NCBI RefSeq assembly: GCF_900637055.1
Contig: NZ_LR134338.1
Coordinates: 4,057,001 to 4,121,000 of the forward strand
Direction: 5' to 3'
Source of the DNA: Brevibacillus brevis
GTDB lineage: Bacteria > Bacillota > Bacilli > Brevibacillales > Brevibacillaceae
Length of the DNA: 64,000 nt
Positions within the stretch are counted from its first letter, which is position 1; the number at the start of each line of letters is the position of its first letter. The position numbers were made by a program, and so were the translations under genes. Positions 58,469 to 64,000 of this stretch are shown piece after piece. Below the pieces are notes generated by a model that saw only the letters and a list, made by a program, of their open reading frames with translations, ran no database searches and was not told where the DNA came from.

Positions 58469-59506
58469 TCACGACCGTTTTGTTCGTTCGTCATGTGCAC
58501 GTGCAATAAATAATTCGAGGGCGAGACGCTTGTCCACTTGCCCTGACTTCATTCGAAAATCTTCTTCCGCCAGAATGCCCAACAGCTTTTTCAACGACTC
58601 TTCGGAAAAATGACGCGCTTGCTCCATGGCTTTTTTCACCGCGTAAGGATGCATTTTAATCATGCCTGCCATCTGTTGCTGTGAATAACCACGCGGAGCC
58701 AATTGCTTGACATGCAACAGCATGCGGAACTGCCTCGCCAAGAGAGCCAGCAGCTTGATCGGCTCCTCTCCTGTTTTCATGCAGTCGTACATCATCCTGA
58801 GTGCCCTGTCCAATCTCCCCGAAGCGACCTGTTCAATCAGCGCGAACACATCCTGCTCCAGCGTACGTGCTCCTAGCTGCTCTATGACATCGTCCGTGAT
58901 GCTTTCACCCACCCCGACAAACAGAGCCATCTTTTCGATTTCCTTGTCCAGAAGACGCAGCTCGGCTCCCACACGCTCCACCAGCTTCATGGCTTGCTGA
59001 CGATCGATTTTCGCCTCGTATTTACCCGCTTGCCGCTCTACCCAGCCGTACAAATCTCCGTCTTTTAGCAACGGAAAAGGGATCACTTTCGCTTTTTGCT
59101 GCAGCGTTTTGACCAGCTTTTTTCGTTCATCGAGCTTGTCAGCTTCTGTATGTAGGATAAGTGTGGTGTAGGGAGGCGGATTTTGCAAATAATCGAGCAG
59201 AGCATCTGGGTCGCTTTCTACCTTAGTCGAAGGTTTGCTTCCTGTTAAAAAGTAGGCTTGTCTGGCAATCACCAATCGATGCTCACCCATAAACGGCAAG
59301 GTTTCCGCATCCTGCAGGATTTCACTCAATCCTGTTTCGGTACAATCATACACACTCATATTCAAATCCATAAATTCTGGATCAATCATTTCTTTTCGAG
59401 ACAACGCCAAAAAATCTTCGGCCAGAAAAGACTCCGGACCGTATAAGACGTAGATCGGCGAGAATTGTTTTTGCCTTATTTCGCGAATAGCCGATAGGAG
59501 TGGCAT
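58469..59506 (-). CDS. holA: DNA polymerase III delta subunit (HolA, YqeN)
   Basis: This 345-residue protein begins MPLLSAIREIRQKQFSPIYV and continues LYGPESFLAEDF; the C-terminal domain includes EEPIKLLALLARQFRMLLHV and LELFIARAH. It fits the HolA family, the clamp-loader delta subunit. Walker residues are absent, as expected. A probable promoter has an extended -10 TGCTATAAT (-10 at 59547-59542). Confidence 0.95.
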   Translation of the reverse strand: MPLLSAIREIRQKQFSPIYVLYGPESFLAEDFLALSRKEMIDPEFMDLNMSVYDCTETGLSEILQDAETLPFMGEHRLVIARQAYFLTGSKPSTKVESDPDALLDYLQNPPPYTTLILHTEADKLDERKKLVKTLQQKAKVIPFPLLKDGDLYGWVERQAGKYEAKIDRQQAMKLVERVGAELRLLDKEIEKMALFVGVGESITDDVIEQLGARTLEQDVFALIEQVASGRLDRALRMMYDCMKTGEEPIKLLALLARQFRMLLHVKQLAPRGYSQQQMAGMIKMHPYAVKKAMEQARHFSEESLKKLLGILAEEDFRMKSGQVDKRLALELFIARAHDERTKRS

Positions 59507-59747
59507 ACGTCTTCTCCCCTTTCCTTCTTCTTACCTGCGTTATTATAGCACATGTTGATCAGAACAAAGCGAAAAAAAACCGCCACCAGTGAATCGGTAG
59601 CGGTTTTTTCATCCGTTGGCACCTCTATGTAAACGTTTAGGGAAAAGCCCCGGGATTCCTCCTCCCCAAACGGTAAGCAGGGGGTGCTTGATAATGTACT
59701 ATACGCAAAATCCCCGCAAGCGGTGCCGGTCCATACGTGGAAAAAAG
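59507..59747. other. Intergenic region with terminator and holA promoter
   Basis: This 241-base gap holds the extended -10 promoter of holA (59542-59551) and, at 59575-59607, a hairpin AAACCGC/GCGGTTTTTT that terminates the sigma/anti-sigma transcript on the - strand and may also work on the + strand. The remaining bases up to 59747 show no gene. The small yqzM gene found here in B. subtilis is not seen. Confidence 0.6.
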
Positions 59748-60544
59748 TTAGTCATTATCATCTTTATCTTTTTTCTTCTCTTTATTTTTTCCCTTGTCTT
59801 TCTCCTCTTGCTTGTCCCCGCCGTCGTCCTTATCGTCATTAGCAGGTTCTTTGTCTTCTCTGTCCGGATTCTCTTCCAGTCCGATCGGCCATACCGGTGG
59901 CTTATCATCGGTAATTACTGGCGTTGGAGGTGCAGGTTTCTTTTGTGGTGGTGGCGTCGGATTCGTTTTCTTCGGAGGCGGTGTTTTCTTTTGAACGTTC
60001 TTTGCTGGTGGCTTTTTACTCTTGGTATGAGTAGTTGTTCCAGCAGACTTTTTTGTCTTGTCCTCTTCCTCTTTTGAATTCGATGGGATTGGATTATTGC
60101 TTGGAGGAGTAGGATCTTCTGGCCCAAGAGTTTTGGGTTGTTCCACGACCGCTGGTGTCATGTCCGTTCCGTTCTGGAACGAATCGACTTCTTGCTTCTT
60201 ACCATCACCACTAGAAAACAGCATGCCAACCAATAAGCTGGCAGCGAAGACGTCTCGCGCTTAACTTCCAGAGTGGGCAGGATTTCCTCGTTCACCGTAG
60301 ATTTCACCGCAGCAGGCTTTGCAGCGGCTGATTCCAGCTTGGGCAGGATCGAATCTACGATGCTGAACGGAGGTACGACAGGGGGCAGATGTTCTAACTG
60401 TTGTGACACATCTTTCAAACGGTTGTACATAAGCTGCAGATCAGCATCTTTCTGAATCAAACGATGGAGCAATTGCTGCTCTGACTCCAACAGATCTCCA
60501 TCCAGATCCCGCTGCATGAGTTCAAAAATCTCTTCGTTGGTCAT
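59748..60544 (-). pseudogene. Anti-sigma factor gene with apparent frameshift
   Basis: The N-terminal part (ATG 60544 to about 60260) encodes MTNEEIFELMQRDLDGDLLE and a helical anti-sigma-like domain. In that frame it goes into a short, odd end. The other frame, open after a TAA at about 60261, continues with a membrane segment DVFAASLLVGMLF and an extracellular Pro/Lys/Asp-rich tail ending in KEKKKDKDDND. Adding one base near 60255-60262 would join them to a protein of about 265 residues. The sequence at the site is not a known slippery signal. A true mutation, or a sequence error, is likely. Confidence 0.7.
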
Positions 60545-61089
60545 CAACCGATCCCCCCTTTCTGGTAGTCGTACAACAGCTCCTGTAACTGTTGCCTAGC
60601 CCGAAATAAATACGACTTTACCGTGTTAAGCGGCAAATCTAGTGCCTCCGCTATTTCTTGATAGGACAAATCCTCTAGATAGCGGAGTACTACAACCATC
60701 CGGTATTGCTTTGGCAATCTTCCGATGGCTTCCTGGATGTCATTCGACAGCCCGGTGAGAAGGATTTCTTCTTCTACGTTGTTACGATCAGGAATGATCA
60801 ACTCGTGCTCGTCAATTGAGACCGTTTCCTTCTTCGCGCGAAATTTATCCATACAGACGTTGCTGACAATGCGTTGTACCCAGGTAGAGAACTTTGCTTT
60901 TTCCTGATAGGTGTCCAACTTTCGATAAATTCGAATGAGGACTTCCTGGGAGGCATCAAGCGCGTCTTGTTCGTTCCCTAGAATATAATAAGCGCTTCGG
61001 TAAACGGAGGTCTCAATAGATCGAAGCAGTTCGACTAGCGCGTCATGATCCCCGGATTGCGCCATCCTGATCAACTCTGCTTCATGCAT
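60544..61089 (-). CDS. ECF-type RNA polymerase sigma factor (SigW-like group)
   Basis: The product has 181 residues from ATG 61089 behind GGGAG. Region 2 (QDALDASQEVLIRIYRKLDT) and region 4 (LSYQEIAEALDLPLNTVKSY) are clear. Its own ECF-type promoter lies just upstream, and its anti-sigma gene downstream overlaps by one base. If the anti-sigma is broken, this factor may be constantly active. Confidence 0.93.
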   Translation of the reverse strand: MHEAELIRMAQSGDHDALVELLRSIETSVYRSAYYILGNEQDALDASQEVLIRIYRKLDTYQEKAKFSTWVQRIVSNVCMDKFRAKKETVSIDEHELIIPDRNNVEEEILLTGLSNDIQEAIGRLPKQYRMVVVLRYLEDLSYQEIAEALDLPLNTVKSYLFRARQQLQELLYDYQKGGIG

Positions 61090-61108
61090 ATTCACTTCTC
61101 CCCCCTAC

Positions 61109-61136
61109 AGACGGTTCGCTCATTGAAAAAGTTGCA
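61109..61136 (-). promoter_or_regulatory. ECF-type promoter of the sigma gene
   Basis: On the - strand TGCAAC (61136-61131), about 17 bases, CGTCT (61113-61109). This is close to the TGAAAC/CGTC form used by Bacillus ECF factors and suggests autoregulation. It lies in the gap between comEC and the sigma gene. Confidence 0.65.
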
Positions 61137-61142
61137 AACAGA

Positions 61143-63578
61143 TTATGTATCCAATATTTGGGCCTGCCAATATAATCCCGCAGGTGTAATCACCAGCGTA
61201 ATCGCTCCATGAGCATCAGTCCTGTACACGGCGGAACCCGATTTTTTTAAGCGATGCAGTACTTCGGACGATGGATGCCCGTACCGATTTTTCACCCCGG
61301 CAGAGATGACAGCAACTTTTGGTGCTGTGACTGCAAGGAGCTCTTCGGTACTCGAGGTATTGCTGCCATGATGGGCTACTTTCAAAACATCCACAGAAGT
61401 CAAACCGTTTTGAACAAGCAGACTTTCCCCATCCTTTTCAATGTCACCCGTAAACAATACAGTCTTGTTGAAAGCAGTCAGCTGAAGTACTACGGATGCA
61501 TCATTTCCTGAGAAGGTCGATTCACCCGATCCACCCGGGTGCAGCCACTTCCACTCGATTCCCGGCCCATCTGACCATGATTGCCCCGGGATCCCGGTTA
61601 AAATCGGAACTCCTTCTTGTTGGAAAAGCTGGACAATCTCGCTCTCCAATTTGGAAGGTGCTGTTCCATTCACCAATACCTCGCCAAAAGAAAAATGAGG
61701 AACAAGCGCTTTTAAACCCCCGATGTGATCCAAATCGCCATGCGTCATGACGACACGGTCGATTTTCTCGATTCCTCTGGCCATCAGAAACGGCAGAACG
61801 ACATCTTTCCCCACCTCAAAAGGGTCACGTTTTTCCATCCATGGTTCAGCAGCTGGGAACCGCATTGTCCCACCCGCATCCATTAAGTATACCTTCTGAT
61901 CACCAATTTCGACAACGATGGAATCCCCTTGTCCGACATCAAGGAAGGTAATTCGCACTTCTTCGACTCCAGAAAAGGGCTGTCTGGCCGCGACAATGAA
62001 CAAGAGAAATATAACGAAAGAAAGCATTATATCACGCTTTCGATGATAGCCCAACTTCCATGAAATGGGCAGGACACCTAAAAAGCAGGTATACAAAACA
62101 AGCCACCACCAAGAAGGATGCGGCCAATAGGTGAAGGGGAGCCTTATTTTTTCAATAGCAAACAGCGGGAGATGAATCCATTTCAGCATAGCCGTCGATA
62201 CCCAAACAGGGATCACGGCCAAAAACGGATGGACAAAGTCGAGAACTACTGCGATATACCCGAACGGTAGCGCTATAGCCGAGAGAATCGGTGTCACTAC
62301 CAAATTGACCAGCCAAGACACAGGTGAAAACAAATGAAAATGGTAGATGAGAAACGGAAAAGAAACGAGCTGGGCTGACAAAGTAACCGCCACAAGTGTA
62401 CGAATCCAGACGGGTACCCGAACAAACACATGCAAACTGTATGGCACAAAAATAATCAGACCAAGTGTGACCGCAAAGGAAAGCTGAAAACCGACATGCC
62501 ACAGCTGATACGGATTTACCACCAGCATCAGAATGAGTGCGCCTGCCCAGACGTCCTTGCCGTCCAACCTCTTTCCAAATACCTGACAGAGAAGCCCCAC
62601 ACTCCCCATCAATCCAGATCGGATTGCGGACGCGCTGGCTCCCACCAAAAGCACATACCCGAACAAGAACAAAATCGTTACGGCAAATGCCAGTCTGCGT
62701 CTGATTCCAATCCGTTCCAAACACCACATAAACATGGAGCTGACCAATGTCACATGCAAACCGGAAATCGCGAGGATATGACTTAAGCCCAAATTCGAAT
62801 ACATCGCCGCAAGCTCAGGGTTCACCTCTTGTCCAAGGCCAAGCAGCAACGACTTCATGTACCCCGCTGTCTCTGGATCTGTAAATAATGTTTCAATTCG
62901 CTTGGCACCCGAGTCCTGCCATTCTTGAAAGCTCGCCGTCACCGAAAAAACAGGTGTCATATCAACCGCTTGATAGCTTGTTTCCCCTGTGACATGGACA
63001 CCTTGCCAATACAAATAACTGGCGTAGTCGAAGGCATGAGGATTGCGCGCAGTAACTGGCAAGGATAGTCGGATCGGAGCCACAATAACACTGCCACGCC
63101 TCCACTTCTCTATTTGTGATGCTTCCTGGAAAGAAGCAAGTTTAACACGAAGCGCGATTTTTTCGAGAGACCGATGCTCTTTCTGATCACGCTGATTTTC
63201 ACCCCATGATGTGATCGTGACAAAAAATCGTGCTACATCGCCGTCCCGTCTAACGGGTGAATCAATGACACCTTCTATCCAGACCCTCTGCTCCCTTTCT
63301 GCCAATGGTTTCACTTCAGAGCTGTGGAGATTCTCGTACCCATAAAAAAAGAGACCTGCTAGAATAGAAATCAGTGAGTAGCATGCAACGTATTTGCGGT
63401 ATGGTAACGGGATACATGCAACGAGTGCCCATGATACGCCTGCAGCCAAAAGCAGCCAAGCAGGATGCAAATAGGCGGACAGAATGAGGCCGATCATCAT
63501 CGCTAGGCTTGCTATCCATACTGACACTGCAATCCCCCCGTCCTGTTCTTTCATGAACCGTTTTGTCGAACGATTCAC
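61143..63578 (-). CDS. comEC: DNA internalization/competence protein ComEC/Rec2
   Basis: The product has 811 residues. An N-terminal OB-like region is followed by the competence membrane domain (PGLSHILAISGLHVTLV type segment with SNLGLSHILAISGLHVTLVS) and a C-terminal metallo-beta-lactamase-like domain with FLDVGQGDSIVVEIG, MTHGDLDHIGGL and VAHHGSNTSS. It forms the channel for single-stranded DNA uptake. The start is probably GTG 63578 behind AGGAG, although the spacing is short. comEA is not in the window. Confidence 0.93.
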   Translation of the reverse strand: MNRSTKRFMKEQDGGIAVSVWIASLAMMIGLILSAYLHPAWLLLAAGVSWALVACIPLPYRKYVACYSLISILAGLFFYGYENLHSSEVKPLAEREQRVWIEGVIDSPVRRDGDVARFFVTITSWGENQRDQKEHRSLEKIALRVKLASFQEASQIEKWRRGSVIVAPIRLSLPVTARNPHAFDYASYLYWQGVHVTGETSYQAVDMTPVFSVTASFQEWQDSGAKRIETLFTDPETAGYMKSLLLGLGQEVNPELAAMYSNLGLSHILAISGLHVTLVSSMFMWCLERIGIRRRLAFAVTILFLFGYVLLVGASASAIRSGLMGSVGLLCQVFGKRLDGKDVWAGALILMLVVNPYQLWHVGFQLSFAVTLGLIIFVPYSLHVFVRVPVWIRTLVAVTLSAQLVSFPFLIYHFHLFSPVSWLVNLVVTPILSAIALPFGYIAVVLDFVHPFLAVIPVWVSTAMLKWIHLPLFAIEKIRLPFTYWPHPSWWWLVLYTCFLGVLPISWKLGYHRKRDIMLSFVIFLLFIVAARQPFSGVEEVRITFLDVGQGDSIVVEIGDQKVYLMDAGGTMRFPAAEPWMEKRDPFEVGKDVVLPFLMARGIEKIDRVVMTHGDLDHIGGLKALVPHFSFGEVLVNGTAPSKLESEIVQLFQQEGVPILTGIPGQSWSDGPGIEWKWLHPGGSGESTFSGNDASVVLQLTAFNKTVLFTGDIEKDGESLLVQNGLTSVDVLKVAHHGSNTSSTEELLAVTAPKVAVISAGVKNRYGHPSSEVLHRLKKSGSAVYRTDAHGAITLVITPAGLYWQAQILDT

Positions 63579-63758
63579 AGACTCCTAAGGGAGTATATCT
63601 AACTGAATGGGGACAAAAATAGAAAAGAAGAAAGGCTAATTCCCTTGTAGAATCAGCGTTTTGCAGGTCAATCACTGGCACTCATAAGAGATTGCGCTGA
63701 TGGTCGATACATGATAGAGTTAGCAGGAGCAATCCAGTGAGAGGAAGAGTCATTTCTT

Positions 63759-64000
63759 ATGTGCGGAATCGTATCACTCTATAACAAGCGGCAAAAGCCT
63801 GTTCAACAAGAAGCGATTAGTGCAATGACGGGTGTCATCCTGCACCGTGGTCCAGATGACGATGGTTTTCACCTTGAAGACAACATCGCCCTGGGCTTTC
63901 GTCGTTTAAGCATCATTGACGTGGAAGGCGGACATCAACCGCTGTTTAACGAAACACGTGACATCTGGATTATTGGTAACGGTGAAATCTACAATTACAA
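63759..64000 (+). CDS. asnB: Asparagine synthase (glutamine-hydrolysing), 5' part
   Basis: An ATG at 63759 behind GAGGAAG starts MCGIVSLYNKRQKPVQQEAI, with Cys2 as the class II amidotransferase nucleophile. LHRGPDDDG, LGFRRLSIIDVEGGHQPLFN and NGEIYNY follow, all typical of AsnB. The gene runs out of the window. The synthetase domain cannot be seen. It is read away from comEC. Confidence 0.92.
   Translation, partial: MCGIVSLYNKRQKPVQQEAISAMTGVILHRGPDDDGFHLEDNIALGFRRLSIIDVEGGHQPLFNETRDIWIIGNGEIYNY

Noticed and set aside
62152..62727. 191-codon frame on the same strand as comEC
   Set aside because: It is an out-of-frame shadow within the ComEC membrane region.

Overview
The window looks like a chromosome segment of a spore-forming Bacillales bacterium, most likely Brevibacillus or a close relative. 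Markers are lepA, yqxA, spoIIP, gpr, rpsT, holA and comEC in the order known from Bacillus subtilis, strong AGGAGG-type ribosome binding sites, and frequent GTG/TTG starts. It has two parts: a prophage (1 to about 37.5 kb, left end outside the window) and host chromosome (about 37.5-64 kb).

Prophage. Nearly all its genes read leftward. From right to left: a tyrosine integrase, an ImmA-like peptidase and an XRE repressor on the + strand; a divergent operator region with a near-consensus lytic promoter; then the leftward operon with a Cro-like protein, AntA/KilAC antirepressor, excisionase-like protein, AbrB-like regulator, a YyaC-like (DUF1256) protein, a replication-terminator-like protein, a recombination set (SMC/RecF-like ATPase, Sak4-like ATPase, DUF669 protein), a DEAD/DEAH helicase, a C5-cytosine methyltransferase with an eight-repeat target region, a primase-helicase followed by a periodic palindrome array (candidate origin), RusA, a phage sigma factor and an ArpU/RinA-like late regulator. 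After a terminator come the late genes: HNH nuclease, small and large terminase, portal, protease, HK97-type capsid, connectors, then a contractile PBSX/Xkd-type tail (sheath, tube, chaperone with a -1 frameshift signal, tape measure, baseplate, tail fibre). It is a temperate myovirus with an HK97/cos-type head module joined to an Xkd-type tail. No integrase, capsid, terminase or tail gene visible here is broken, so it may be inducible, but lysis genes are not in the window.

Host part. lepA lies directly beside the prophage end. It is followed by a HIT-family protein and a double GNAT protein, an ECF sigma/anti-sigma pair, a rubredoxin-methyltransferase fusion, a BtuFCD-like uptake operon under a cobalamin riboswitch, an M24 peptidase, an alpha/beta hydrolase, and a D-F-A-B-C oligopeptide ABC operon. 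The conserved sporulation/competence block follows (yqxA, spoIIP, gpr, rpsT, holA), then a second ECF sigma gene whose anti-sigma gene carries an apparent frameshift, comEC, and the start of an asparagine synthase gene.

The points most worth following up are the solenoid-like methyltransferase repeats, the palindrome array with 46-47 bp period, the AbrB/YyaC pair in the lytic operon, the frameshift signal, the rubredoxin-methyltransferase fusion, and the broken anti-sigma gene.
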